A stretch of DNA of 23,281 bases from Oehlia diaphana (GCA_003833135.1 QZLH01000108.1:30922-54202), one strand, 5' to 3'. Shown: positions 1 to 9,930, numbered from the stretch's first letter. Notes: a model not told the origin generated them from the letters alone. Made by a program: numbers and translations.

Positions 1-250
1 ATACATTCCGCATGATTAATTTTTTCCGTATACATTTCGTATACATTAGTTTTTTAAAAAATGTTCAAAAATGAATTGCTTATTAAATATACGGAATTTG
101 TATATGGAATCTATAGAAACGTACATAAAATGTATAAAAACGTATCCTTTCAGTATACATATTTCTTATAGGGAATTTACATTAATTCCAACCGTTCATT
201 TTGTACCAAAAGTAACTCTTGCATTAAGCGTATTTAGCAAAAATATTTTA
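1..250. other. AT-rich left edge with repeated GTATACAT-like words
   Basis: No credible gene. Several copies of CGTATACAT or GTATACAT and of TATACGGAA/GGAATTT occur in both orientations, which suggests decayed small inverted repeats or the 3' flank of the exon at 254. A short plus-strand open frame here is of biased composition and has no family resemblance. Confidence 0.3.
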
Positions 251-253
251 CGC

Positions 254-478
254 TCAAATATTCACTTCAGCTAGATCCAAGGTACGTGCTAATCTTTCGG
301 CCTTATTTCTTGCGTATTTAAACATATTATGGCCAGCTGATTTCTTTTCTAAATGACAGCGAAAAGCATTATGAATATTTGTAGCATCTTCAGTCGTATA
401 ATTTTCTTTTTCAACCAAGTATTGCAAAAGCCCTGAAGTACTCCAATTTGTATAATTATTTGAATCCAAATAATTTCC
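254..478 (-). CDS. Terminal exon of an unrecognised minus-strand gene (partial)
   Basis: I do not recognise this protein. The frame reads about 74 codons to a stop at 254 and contains SGLLQYLVEKENYTTEDATN and KAERLARTLDLAEVNI, which have the amphipathic, charged look of a real helical protein. There is no ATG at the 5' end: the frame stays open upstream to a stop near 515. On the minus strand a good 3' splice site (ACTAAC branch-like motif, pyrimidine-rich stretch, then ATATAG) lies just before 478, so I read it as a last exon. I could not find the upstream exons; the DNA at 500-1000 is repeat-like. It could be a fragment left by rearrangement rather than part of a working gene. Confidence 0.4.
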   Translation of the reverse strand, partial: GNYLDSNNYTNWSTSGLLQYLVEKENYTTEDATNIHNAFRCHLEKKSAGHNMFKYARNKAERLARTLDLAEVNI

Positions 479-660
479 TATATGAGTTTCATAAAATGGA
501 AAGTTAGTTTGACTCTAACAAATAGAAAACCATACGTAAAAATGCAAACAAAACTCAGATAAATATAATGCCCTAAAAAGTCTAATTATTAGTTTAGCAT
601 AATGTGTCAAACATTACAAATAACTTATAGAAATCATTAAACCAAACCATGATGTTTGGC

Positions 661-790
661 CAGTTATTACTAAGTTTGACTCTAGTTTAGTACTATGTTG
701 AGCCATTAGTTTAGTGATGAGTGTTTGTATTTAGTTATCACTAAGTTTGACTCTAGTTTAGTACTATGTTGAGCAATTAGTTTAGTAATG
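661..790. repeat. Two-copy 71-bp direct repeat
   Basis: A 50-bp core starting CTAAGTTTGACTCTAG at 670 recurs at 741 with two mismatches. The matching sequence extends a further ten or so bases to the left, giving a 71-bp period. Flanking DNA (500-960) holds more degenerate copies of the words AGTTTGACTCTA and TTAGTTTAGT, so the whole stretch may be one decayed repetitive element. Confidence 0.75.
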
Positions 791-959
791 GAGTTGCTAA
801 GTAGTTAAACTTAATCCAAACATATGAGTGAAAAATAATGTATTAAACAACATTCAGTAATCATTAGCTGTAAAGTTGCATTATATTTAATGATATATAA
901 AGTTAAACACTAAGTCTAACTTTAGTTGCGACATATTGTTTTGCTAGTCAGTTAGCACT

Positions 960-1440
960 TAGTGGACTTTAAATATCAAAGCTTTTGACTGTATGTTATA
1001 AGGAAGGTATGTAACCATCCCTCCTTCAGAATAGTAGACCTTATAGACAAACAGAAAAACTTCCAAATAGTGTTTCACATATTAAGTAAAGTTCTCTACT
1101 TGCCTTTAATACTTAGAAAAATTTTTAGAGTAATTTCTTTGATGTAAATATATAAACTTATCCAGAAAAAAAATAATATATAAAAGAAAAAATGTTCAAA
1201 GAGTTTGATTATTTTAAAAGAAAAAATTGTTTGAAGAGTTTGAAGAAAATTTTTAGGGGGATAGTTTATTTATATATTTATATTCTGATATCAAATATGA
1301 GGTCATAGTGAAGAGCTTAACGTATTACTTGACGCGTAATTACTGAAAAGTTTATAAATAACAGTAAAGATAATTCTAAGCCACAATTACACATGATCAG
1401 AGTTTCTTGAATTGTTGAATTGTATTACCTAATAATAAAA
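960..1440. other. Non-coding AT-rich DNA
   Basis: No gene is visible. Two adjacent similar stretches (AAAAGAAAAAATG and AAAAGAAAAAATTG, each followed by an AGAGTTTGA-like word) lie near 1181 and 1217. A related A-rich stretch occurs near 9121, so this may be a low-copy dispersed repeat. Confidence 0.3.
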
Positions 1441-1510
1441 AATGTGTTTGTGTGCCAGGTTTTGTCAATCTTTAATGTGATGTTTACCTGTCACTGATCA
1501 CCTTAATGTA

Positions 1511-1591
1511 CAGTGAGGGTACGATATTAACGTACAAACTGGCCGGAATTAACGTTAACGCTATCACGTGCTTAAATTGTACACCCCACTG
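1511..1591. mobile_element. Small TIR element (MITE-like), 81 bp
   Basis: The left end CAGTGAGGGTAC and the right end GTACACCCCACTG are imperfect inverted repeats, and each is bordered by TA, as expected for Tc1/mariner-type target duplication. The symmetry continues outside: CCTTAATG to the left and CGTTAAGG to the right. The flanks can therefore also be read as TTAA sites, and the superfamily is uncertain. A third GTACGTTAAGG word lies near 1704. There is no coding capacity. Confidence 0.55.
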
Positions 1592-1869
1592 TACGTTAAG
1601 GATACCAATAATGCTGAAGCGCGTGTCTATGGAACGGGTAACACCAAAAAATGGATCTGATCAACATTTCCTTTTTGTGTAATGTTTTTTGAGCACTGGT
1701 GCGTACGTTAAGGAACCTCTGTGTTTTTATTGGCTAATTGCTTTGGTATTTCAGGTTCGACTAAATATTTCAGATTTGGGGCCATCTTTATTGTAATTTA
1801 TAAAAAATTTAAATTTAACTTACTAGAATAAAAGAATTTTTTTTAAAATAAAAATGATTTAAAAATTTT

Positions 1870-1960
1870 TTTACAGGACCGCAGTTCAAACCTCAGTCTT
1901 ATGTACTGGTCCTCAGTCCAGTTCCGGACTGTAGACTGATGACAGACCAGACCATTAACA
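1870..1960. repeat. CAGTCC/GGACTG-rich hairpin region
   Basis: Repeated and inverted copies of CAGTCC, GGACTG and GGTCCTCAGTCC are packed in about 80 bp of locally GC-richer DNA. CAGTCC-AGTTCC-GGACTG forms a short hairpin. This looks like the sub-terminal array of a decayed DNA transposon, but neither end could be fixed. Confidence 0.4.
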
Positions 1961-2144
1961 TTCCAATGTAAGAATTACTAATACATTTATGAGAATTATT
2001 AAACTTAACTGGGTATGTGACTGATGTGGCTGTGGCATAAAATTTTTTTAATAGACTCTCTAACTTTGTCTTCTTTTTTATGTTTTTTATTTTAGGGACG
2101 CATTTTTTTTTCCTATTCTTCTGTACATTAATTATTTCTTTCAC

Positions 2145-3224
2145 TTATAAAAACACTTTGAAGTGCTTATATTTTTGGACTTTAATATTATATTACTCAA
2201 ATTCCTTCACTTCATCTTTAAATGAAAATAAATCATTATTAACAGTACTACTACCTTTGAAGTAATAAATAAAAGTCAAATATTTGACTCTTTTATTTTT
2301 CATAATATTATTCTTTTGGAATAAAGTAGAATCATGAATATCTTGACCTTTAATTTCTCTATTTTTGATTAACAATTTTTTAATAAAAGTATTCTAAGAA
2401 TTTATTAAGAATGTTTCAAAATCATCTGTATATTTAATATTAAGAACCAAATTTAAATATTCTAATTTAAGAGAAAGTATTTGACCTAAATTTTGTAATA
2501 TTTTTGAACTAAATTTAATAATATATGAAGATAAATTGTTAGTGACATCGATAGAAAGATAATTAAGATTTTGGTGTGAATTTTTGGTTAAATTGAATAA
2601 CTGATAAATAACTAAATTGATTATTTGTGATATACGATTTTTAGTGTGGCCAAATGAAGGACCAATAAAATGGAATTTTAAATTACTAATATTATGAAAG
2701 AAATCGGGATTTGTAACATTAATTCAAGCATATCATCTATATAATCATGAAGATAATAATTGTTGAACTGAATATTAATAGTATGTATGTTTACTTCATT
2801 TTCAATAAACATTTGAATAAAGATATATGAATTAATCTCTTAAATTTAAATACTAAATTATTTTCAATTTTTGATGTTCTAATAACATCTTTAGACCATC
2901 CTTCAATAGAAGAAATAATCTTTTGTGTATACAAATGTTTTAAAAAAATGGGATAATTAAAAAGTGTATTCGAAGGAAATAAATTATCATTAATTCCATA
3001 TTCTTTTAATTTTGCTTTTAATTCATCATTTAAATTATGTAAATAAATTCCAATAAAGTTATAATTTTGTTTAGGAATTGAAAATGGATTTTCCCATAAT
3101 AATGGAATTGCTAAACGACACCATAATCTGTTAACTAAATACATGAATATAAAGTTGAAAAATCAATTCCTAAAATATTTTATAGCTTCATATGTTAATC
3201 TGAAAATATTTTTGAATATGACAT
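2145..3224 (-). pseudogene. F-box family protein pseudogene
   Basis: Read on the minus strand, the relic starts MSYSKIFSD and then, after a frameshift, LTYEAIKYFRN. It continues with LVNRLWCRLAIPLLWENPFS and YNFIGIYLHNLNDELKAKL, the F-box and adjoining region typical of the large Rhizophagus F-box family, whose members normally recruit substrates to an SCF ubiquitin ligase. Later pieces in shifted frames include NPDFFHNISNLKFHFIGPS, NLNYLSIDVTNNLSSYIIKF and KNKRVKYLTFIYYF, matching the leucine-rich C-terminal part. Disablements seen: a frameshift after codon 9, an in-frame stop before FSTLYSC, a frameshift just before LVNRLWC, one near 2725, and stops near 2394 and 2193. It is not expected to make a full protein. 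No intact F-box copy is in the window. Confidence 0.75.
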
Positions 3225-3337
3225 TTTGTAAGCGAAGAGAGAAAAAGGTAAAAGTATTAGTATATTACATTTTAATTATTGTTTCTCCAGTATTGTCGCA
3301 CAATTTGTGCGTGTAACATTTTTAATAATAGGGCGCG

Positions 3338-3359
3338 CGTGATCACGATGGTGATCACG
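3338..3359. repeat. Perfect 9-bp inverted repeat of GTGATCAC type
   Basis: CGTGATCAC and GTGATCACG flank a 4-base GATG spacer, and each arm itself contains the palindrome GTGATCAC. Similar TGATCATCACC and GATCACGTG words recur near 5940, 8524 and 8600, so this is probably a terminal motif of a decayed element, not an isolated operator. Confidence 0.55.
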
Positions 3360-3564
3360 GAAATTATTGAGATCCGAATAATGTTAGATAAAAGTATAGA
3401 GATTTAAAATAGTCTGAGATTAAAATAAGAGTTTTAAAGGTATGTAATATTGTTAATTCATATGGGTAGTCAGATATAAACAAACTATCAAATGGATAAT
3501 AATGATGGATAATACAGTATTAAAAAAATTATCAAATACGCTATCAAAAAAAAAATGGTAAATA

Positions 3565-3666
3565 GATCCTACCTATAAAAAGAAATGGGAATTGCTAACC
3601 GTCGCCTGGGCGATTGTCGCCTCTTTGATCATTGTAATTTACAGATTTCATAAAAAAATTATATGA
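3565..3666 (+). CDS. Short exon-like frame encoding one membrane helix (partial)
   Basis: I do not recognise the protein. The frame ends in a stop at 3664-3666 and reads DPTYKKKWELLTV then AWAIVASLIIVIYRFHKKII. This is a basic patch, about 17 hydrophobic residues, then another basic patch: the layout of a single-pass or tail-anchored membrane protein. The codons are much richer in G+C than the flanks. An AAATAG just before 3566 could be a 3' splice site, which would make this a last exon; an in-frame stop lies directly upstream. No upstream exon was identified, so it may be a gene fragment. The helix could also be fortuitous. Confidence 0.35.
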   Translation, partial: DPTYKKKWELLTVAWAIVASLIIVIYRFHKKII

Positions 3667-3682
3667 TTATAGAAGAAGAGAT

Positions 3683-3790
3683 AAGAAACAAATTCTTGAT
3701 GATACTGTCGGTGGTTATTTATTTCATATCCCAAAAAAGAAACAAATTCTTGATTATACTGTTGGTTGTTATTTATTTCATATCCCAGTA
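3683..3790. repeat. Two tandem 54-bp units (18 codons each)
   Basis: AAGAAACAAATTCTTGAT starts both units at 3683 and 3737, with only a few substitutions between them. The length is a multiple of three and both strands are open. Plus strand: KKQILDDTVGGYLFHIP then KKQILDYTVGCYLFHIP, in a frame open from 3638 to the stop at 3860-3862. Minus strand: LGYEINN...NQEFVS twice. Which strand, if either, is coding cannot be decided. A plus-strand ATTTACAG at 3636-3643 could be the acceptor of an exon holding the repeats. Confidence 0.6.
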
Positions 3791-3864
3791 ACATTTTATA
3801 AAGATTATTTTCTTTATTGGCAATTGTCAAATTCACAAAATGCTGGGCGCATTACCTGCTAATT

Positions 3865-5185
3865 CGAAGTAAAGAGTAACCAAAAAAGACTATTGTTAAA
3901 TAGATAATATTTGTGTCTTCGTTACAGACTGAAAATTTATAATTGTGATCGATGACATTACATAACTGTAATATTAATCATTTTTTTTCACTGTAATAAT
4001 CTCAATAATAATGAGTTCATAGTAATATCCGTGTAATGTAATAACCAATCTATGAAACCCTTCTCGAGTTATTTTTGTGCAGATGAAATTAAAATCATGC
4101 CATGCTACCTTTGGTAAAATAAGGTTATGTGAAAAGTGTTTGTATTTTGAACTGATTCTACGCCAAAAAAAAAATACGAATATTTATTTACTGTATGATC
4201 TGCAATTTCTTTTTTTTTTTTATTCTTTTTTTCCAAAAATGGATTATAATAAACTTTATCAAATTAATCAAAAATCGATTTTGGTGATTTTGGTGTAGAG
4301 CAAACAATCCCTTTGCTTTACACAATTCCTTTTGACATAATTTTGATCTTAATTTTATGCAATGATAATTGATAAATCAGAAAGTTTTAAAAAATCAATC
4401 AAGATTTATTGATATTTTTAATAATATTAAAATTAATGAATATATAATCCACTTATCCAAAATATTTGAAAAATTATAATTATATTAAATAAATATCACT
4501 GTTAATTTAATATTGATTTGAATTCATTCATTAATTCTAATTTGTAAATTTATTAACACTAAGCTTACAATATCTTTATCATTATATGATTTTAAGGATT
4601 TTTTTAAAAATATAGAAAATCATAAATTTGAATGTTAAAGTTTCTTCAACTTTCTAGTTAATATTTCAAAACTTTGCACAATAATTCAAAATCAATAATG
4701 TAATACCCAGTTAAGTTATCTACAGTATATCTTGTTTCAAAATAAACTATTTTAACCAAAATCAGTTAACTGTTAACTTATTTTAGAATGATTTTATCAC
4801 AATCTTTTCGCCCGTTTTTTATGATAAATCATTTTACCGATTAAAAAAAAAATAGATTTTATTTCAGAATAAGTAAAATTTGTCTTAAAAAATACTTAAA
4901 AAAAGTGACTATGTATAAATTCCAACTTAGAATTAGCATTTCAACCAAAAAATCAAAAAATTTTACCCGAAAAATATTACCTTTATGATATCATACTCAT
5001 TTAATTATCTAAATTTAAAAGTAGAAACCCCGAAAATAATTTCTCAATAAAAAATGATCAAATTAAAATGTCTCAGTAAAAATTTGACATATGATTTCTC
5101 ACTATAAATTGATAAAATTCGTTATGTAATGCAAATTCAATTGTACTATTACGTGGCGTTTAATAAATTTTCCATTAAAAGGAGA
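3865..5185. other. Long AT-rich non-coding stretch
   Basis: No gene can be supported. It holds long A and T runs and low-complexity DNA. Around 4239, ATGGATTATAATAAACTTT resembles the start of the BTB gene at 6633 (ATGGTTGATAATAAACTTTT), but the likeness fades after about 25 bases, so I do not call a gene there. Confidence 0.4.
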
Positions 5186-5189
5186 ACCA

Positions 5190-5330
5190 CTTAAACTAAC
5201 TTTTGGCAGAAATATACTCGAAATTTTAGACGATGAAAAATATTATGGTTTAGTTGGCGATGACCCTAAGGTAAATATATTTCGTGCTTACAAGGTCATT
5301 TTAAAAATATATACACGAAATAAATTATAA
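5190..5330 (+). pseudogene. BTB domain fragment (first copy)
   Basis: The open frame reads RNILEILDDEKYYGL, then VGDDPKVNIFRAYKVIL. This matches the N-terminal half of the BTB domain of the intact gene at 6633 (NLLEILNDDKYYDI, then VGNDPDVKIFRAHMVIL). Compared with that gene it has lost its start codon region and about six residues (DITVEV). It also lacks everything after the first third of the BTB domain. It is an isolated relic in the same orientation as the other copies, consistent with tandem duplication followed by decay. Confidence 0.75.
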
Positions 5331-5641
5331 TAACTTCATACATTAATCCAAAATAATAAAAATGCATGCTTTAGTGATAAATAGATTTATGAATAAGTAT
5401 ATTATACGACTATTCGGCGGATCTGAATCATCCCAACATCAATTAAGTAAAATAATTTATACTGTATATTGTATGATAAATATTTTATTCGATTATAAAA
5501 ATATATAATATTTTTACTACCTTAACGACCTTTACTAGTATCATTACGGTTGCCGAAAATTATATCTTATGACATTGATTACCTGTTAAGGCGCACCTTG
5601 TGTCCGAGTTTTTAAACTAGGTTCTTTTTGTCTTTTATTTA

Positions 5642-6400
5642 ATGATTGATAATAAACTTTCACCAAAATTATCAAAAAAATTTTCTCGAAATTCTAAGCG
5701 GTGGGAAATACTATGATATTATATTGAAGTTGGTAATGACTTTGACGTATAAGTGTTTCGTGCACATATGGTCGTGCTCCTTATTTGAAAAGACTTTTAT
5801 CAACTATAATGATGGAATTTTAACACATACTAAATTACCAAATATTTTACCCGAAATATTTCAAATAAATCTTAAGGTAAATTATTGTCCGGAGCGAAGC
5901 GAAGGACAATATATGTCTACGCCACTATGAAAAAAACTTGATCACGTGAATTTCTCTTTCAGCCACGTGATCTTCGCCCCATGAAATCGCAAATTTTAGT
6001 TTCCTAGTATACTGTATATGAACCACATTATTATTGTTATCATTTTTAATAAATATGTTTCTAATTTTATTATTATTATTTTATTTAAATAAAATGACCC
6101 TGGCATCATTAAATTTTACTTGCTGCCAATGAACTTAATCTTCAAGAATTGATTCCTTATTTGGAATACTTTTTGATTTAAAGCGATAAAAACTGGATGG
6201 AACAGTTGGAACACAGAATTTTGGTTTGATATATCAAACAAGCATTATAATTTATAACTGATTCTTTAGAACTTCAAAAATATTATACTTATTTAATTTT
6301 CAATGAACCGAATAAGATTTTTGATTCCCCAAATATCTCTTCGATTACAAAGAAGTTTTTAGTCACGCTCATTCAGAATAATTATCTTTCAAATGCAAGG
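5642..6400 (+). pseudogene. BTB-BACK family pseudogene (second copy)
   Basis: The first exon begins MIDNKLSPKLSKKF at 5642. After frameshifts come FLEILSGGKYYDII, EVGNDFDV, a stop, VFRAHMVV, and then FINYNDGILTHTKLPNILPE up to a splice donor at 5877. The former second exon is recognisable from about 6103: AANELNLQELIPYLEYFLI, a stop, DKNWMEQ, YQTS, then degraded BACK sequence until about 6400. At least three frameshifts and several stops disable it, and the junction piece after the intron (YIYGGG in the live gene) is missing. The intron has been enlarged by a repeat insertion. The TLDc part is absent; a hairpin element lies just past the point where homology ends. Confidence 0.8.
5882..6000. 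mobile_element. GC-richer inserted repeat in the BTB pseudogene intron
   Basis: It contains ATTGTCC (5884-5890) inverted as GGACAAT (5904-5910), around a GAGCGAAGCGAAG-like core. Further on, GATCACGTG (5940-5948) is inverted as CACGTGATC (5964-5972). Its base composition differs sharply from the flanking intron. Repeats with GGAGCGAAGCG cores are, from memory, common in Rhizophagus; the exact ends are not clear. Confidence 0.45.
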
Positions 6401-6441
6401 GACTTCAATGACGAGGCCAAATTTGCTTCTTCGTGTACTTA

Positions 6442-6506
6442 ATTGAACGCCGAACGTACCAAAATTAGTCCAAGATTAACTAATTTTGGTACGTTCGGCG
6501 TTCAAT
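6442..6506. repeat. Perfect 28-bp inverted repeat with 9-nt loop
   Basis: The arms at 6442-6469 and 6479-6506 are exact reverse complements. The left arm begins ATTGAACGCCGAACGTACC and the loop is CCAAGATTA. The sequence is locally G+C-richer than its surroundings. It lies where homology to the BTB gene stops, about 125 bp upstream of the live BTB gene. It may be a very short foldback MITE or a recent inverted duplication; perfect arms imply a young age. Confidence 0.9.
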
Positions 6507-6632
6507 ATGATGTACAAAAACTATACGTTGAAAGCGATCTGCAATGATCTTCAGGCTGTGTAAATAAGGTTTTTAATTTAGGTTTTTTTTTTCGAGAATT
6601 CAAACTCTCATTTAACTTATTTTAAAATTATA

Positions 6633-8121
6633 ATGGTTGATAATAAACTTTTGTCAAAATTAACACAAAATTTACTTGAAATTTTAAATGATGACAAATA
6701 TTATGATATTACAGTTGAAGTTGGCAATGACCCTGACGTAAAAATATTTCGTGCTCATATGGTTATTTTAAATTATCGTTCCCCATATTTGCGAAGAATT
6801 TTATCAACTAATGAAAAGAAAAATGATGGAACTTTGACAAATATTAAACTACCAAGTATTTTACCTGATACTTTCCAGATAATTTTAAGGTAAAAGAAAA
6901 AAGAATATCTCTCATCATGCGTTATAAATATTTTTTTTACATTTTTTTTATTAATATTTTAGGTATATTTATGGAGGTGGACTTTCTTTGGAGGGATATG
7001 ATATTTCAGATATCATTAAAATCTTGGTAGCTGCTAATGAACTAGGCCTTCAGGAATTAATCCCTTATTTAGAATCCTTTTTGATTGTAAATAAAAAAAA
7101 TTGGATTGAACAAAATATTGACTTGATATATCAAACAAGTTTTAAAAACGATTCTTTTTTAGAACTTCAAAAATATTGTATTAATTTGATTTCAAAAGAA
7201 CCAAATAAGATTTTTAATTCACCACGTTTCACTTCAGTACCAGAAAAACTTTTGGTTACGATTATTAAGAACGATAATCATCAAATGAGCGAAATTCAAA
7301 TTTGGGAACATGTGATTAAATGGGGACTTGCACAAAATCCAGAGCTTCCTTCTGACCCTACAAGCTTTTCAAAAGATGATTTCAGTACTTTAAAGAGTAC
7401 CTTACAACAATGTATTCCTTTTATTAGATTCCGTAATTTAACTAACAAAGAATTTTTGAAGAAAGTAAAACCTTTTAAAAAAATCTTACCAAAAGAATTA
7501 TATAATGATTTGCTAGAATATTTTTTGGATAATAATAATGACAACACTCCAATTAAAGAATCAGTACCTCGTACTGTTGAAGAGATTAAATCAAAAAATA
7601 TTGATTCTAATATCATTACAAATCAACATGCCGAATTAATCTCAAAATGGATTGATAAATTAGAAACTACAGACAACTCGACAACCTCATATGAATTCAA
7701 ATTATTGTATAGTGATTATCGTGTCGGATCGTATGGGTTGTATAGAGGATATCAAAATTTCCAAAAAGCTTGTAAGAATAAACTCCGCACCGTAACAATT
7801 TATAAAATGAGAGATAGTAACGAAATTCTTGGAGGATATAATCCGATCGAATGGAAATTTGATGGAAGTTATGGTATTACCAATGATAGCTTTATATTTT
7901 CTTTTAAGAATAGTGATGTTATTTTAAGTCGTGTAAGAAATGAAAAGGATGCCATTTGTTACGGAACCACTGTGGGTCCATCATTTGGTAAGGGAGATCT
8001 TCGAGCTATCAATGGATCAGTAATTAAATGTCACAAAGAATCTTACGAAAAACCGATCAGAGACACAGATAAGCGTGATGCAATACAAGATGTTGAAATA
8101 TTTCAAGTTGTAAAGGATTGA
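6633..8121 (+). CDS. BTB-BACK-TLDc domain protein, two exons, intact
   Basis: Coding exons are 6633-6889 and 6963-8121, joined across a 73-nt intron (GTAAAA donor, TATTTTAG acceptor). Splicing restores ILR-YIYGGG and gives 471 residues. An N-terminal BTB domain spans about residues 20-95 (VGNDPDVKIFRAHMVIL). A BACK region follows at about 104-205 (LQELIPYLESFLI, WEHVIKWGLAQNPELP). The TLDc domain runs from about 305 to the end (LGGYNPIEW, DSFIFSF, GPSFGKGDL). BTB-BACK proteins commonly act as substrate adaptors for Cullin-3 ubiquitin ligases; TLDc domains are linked in other eukaryotes to oxidative-stress defence and V-ATPase binding. The role here is inferred from family only. The start is the first ATG and matches the pseudogene copies. 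AATAAA words lie about 40 nt after the stop. Confidence 0.9.
6890..6962 (+). other. Intron of the BTB-BACK-TLDc gene
   Basis: The 73-nt intron has a GT...AG boundary and a TTATTAAT branch-like word close to the acceptor. The same donor context (TTAAG|GTAAA) is kept in the pseudogene at 5877. This supports the model and dates the intron before the duplication. Confidence 0.85.
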
Positions 8122-8159
8122 TTTTCATAATTTACTCTAAAAATCATGCTTATTATTTA

Positions 8160-8170
8160 AATAAAATAAA
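8160..8170 (+). terminator. Likely polyadenylation signals of the BTB gene
   Basis: Two overlapping AATAAA hexamers lie about 40 nt beyond the stop codon at 8119-8121 and are followed by a T-rich run, as at many fungal 3' ends. In such AT-rich DNA the hexamer also occurs by chance. Confidence 0.4.
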
Positions 8171-8815
8171 TTTTTTTTCTATTTATCAATTAAAATTCAA
8201 AAAAAAGTAAATTCTTTAAGCTTTTAAATATTGTATTTTGGCTAGCTTATTATAAAATCAATATTGAAGCATTTTGTTGTATTTTTCTAGATAGCTAATA
8301 TATTATTATTTCAGTTAAGATGAATCGAGTACAATCTTATATGATTTACATTATTATAACGTTCATTTTTTTTTCGAAACTGTATTAAGTAAAAATATTT
8401 TTACGCTTATTAAATAATTATGGCAATAAATTAAAATATGTTATATATTAAAATTCTATATTGTGTTTTTTTTTATTCATTTACTCAATTTATTGGTTTT
8501 TTTTAGACTTGATTCAAGATCAGTGATCATCACCGTTGGCCAGAATTATCAATTTTTACTGACACTATATTTTTTTAATGCTGGTCGATCGTCATACGTT
8601 GATCATCACCCCCGGTGATAGTTAGAAAAATTCAAAAAAATTATATAAAAATAATTATATAAAAAAAAAAAAATATAGTAAAATTATAAAGGAAAAAGAG
8701 TGAAAAAAATTTCTCTTTAAAAAAAATTGGTTTGAAAGAAAAAAACAGAAAGAAAAAATTTAAAAAAAATGAAAAAAGAAAATATCAAATTTTTTAAAAA
8801 AAACAAATTGAAAAA
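8171..8815. other. AT-rich intergenic DNA with two TGATCATCACC words
   Basis: No gene. TGATCATCACC occurs at 8524-8534 and 8600-8610 as direct copies. The DNA between and around them (GGCCAG, CTGGTCGATCG, CCCCCGGTGAT) is imperfectly inverted and GC-richer than its flanks, suggesting a decayed small element of about 100 bp. The rest (8630-8815) is A-rich simple sequence. Confidence 0.4.
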
Positions 8816-8818
8816 ATA

Positions 8819-8978
8819 CGATCTGCTGCAACTGATTTTACAAAGACGATCGGGCCGGTTTCTTCCCAATTGCATCCAAGGTTATAGTCTGAACAGAGTA
8901 TAAATAGTTATTTTTTGATAAGGGATATCTATCCCAAGTTATCAGTAACTAACTTTTTTTTAATTTTTTGAATTGCAG
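8819..8978 (+). repeat. Intron-like dispersed repeat, copy 1
   Basis: It shares a GATCGGGCCGGTTTCTTCC and AATTGCATCCAAGGTTA block with copy 3 (10136-10175), and ends with a branch-like AACTAAC, a T-rich tract and TTGCAG at 8978. It directly precedes a BTB relic, so it may have been an intron or leader of a lost gene. No donor was identified for this copy. Confidence 0.45.
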
Positions 8979-9000
8979 AAAATCTAATCTTGAAGAAAAT

Positions 9001-9092
9001 TAAGAAATTAGTGATAACCCTAATGTAGTACTTATATGGTTATTTTAAGATATCATTCTCCTTATTTGCTAAAAAAACTTGAATTAAAATAA
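9001..9092 (+). pseudogene. BTB domain fragment (fourth copy)
   Basis: Two short frames read EISDNPNV, then YMVILRYHSPYLLKKLELK and a stop at 9090. These correspond to VGNDPDV and HMVILNYRSPYLRRILST in the intact gene at 6633. The linker KIFRAH is lost or frameshifted, and nothing after strand 3 of the BTB domain remains. It is a relic in the same orientation as the other copies. Confidence 0.65.
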
Positions 9093-9930
9093 TGCAATGC
9101 ATTAGTATTATTTTAAATATAAAAGAAAAAATAATATAAAAGAAAAAATTTAAGGACTTTAAGAAGAATAATTTATAGATTACATGATTCGATTTTTTTA
9201 CTATTAAATAATAATAGTTACTAACTAATTATATTAATTGTTTTGATACTGGCATATATTATATATTGTTCAAAATTAAGAAATTTATCATTTTTTTTCA
9301 TGTAATTACCTCATTTTTATACGTAAGTAATATTCATAAACAAATAGAAAGATGATATAATTGTAAATTACAGTTTTCTTTTAAATGAAGATTCAGTTTT
9401 TGTCATTTGTCAGTCTGAACAATTATTATTCTAAATTTAACTGTCACATTGACATAAATTTAATATTCTACTAATCAGAATAATCAGTTATATTTCGGTT
9501 TAATAAAAATATTAAATTAAAATGAGTCATCCTTACTATCTCTTATTTGTAGCAAACTAATTTATCATGAAAATAAATATGTTTATAAATAAAATGAATC
9601 ACATTGACTAAATATTACATTAAGCTAGCAGTAAATGACATTGATATGAATAATTTTGAATCAAAAGCTGTCATAGTTACACTTACAGTCATAATTACAT
9701 TTAGTTACACATCATTAGACTCATACCATATGATTAGAAAATGATATAAAAGAGGACAAAATCCAATAGTTTCATGTTAATTTATTTCATTATTTATTTA
9801 TTTCTCATTAAGTTATTAATTAATTATTTATTCTCATTAAGTTAATTCATTTCCTATCAGTTATTTATTTCTTATTAATTTATATTCCTATCTAAAAAAA
9901 TTTCCTCTTTTGAAAATTTAAAATGAAATA
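9093..9930. other. AT-rich non-coding DNA
   Basis: No gene found. Around 9780-9880 short words (TTATTTATTTCTCATTAAG, CTCATTAAGTTAATT) recur several times as a degenerate tandem array. The A-rich start near 9121 resembles the stretch at 1167-1250. Confidence 0.35.

Noticed and set aside
71..274. 67-codon plus-strand frame at the left edge
   Set aside because: Biased composition, overlaps the end of the minus-strand exon at 254, no recognisable domain.
2080..2265. 61-codon plus-strand frame rich in Phe and Leu
   Set aside because: It is antisense to the end of the F-box relic, and its composition simply reflects T-rich DNA.
3601..3640. GC-rich block as a possible tRNA or small RNA gene
   Set aside because: No cloverleaf pairing or conserved box sequences; the block is better explained as codons for a membrane helix.
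4239..4296. Possible fifth BTB start (MDYNKLYQINQK against MVDNKLLSKLTQ)
   Set aside because: Similarity covers only about 25 A/T-rich bases and nothing BTB-like follows.
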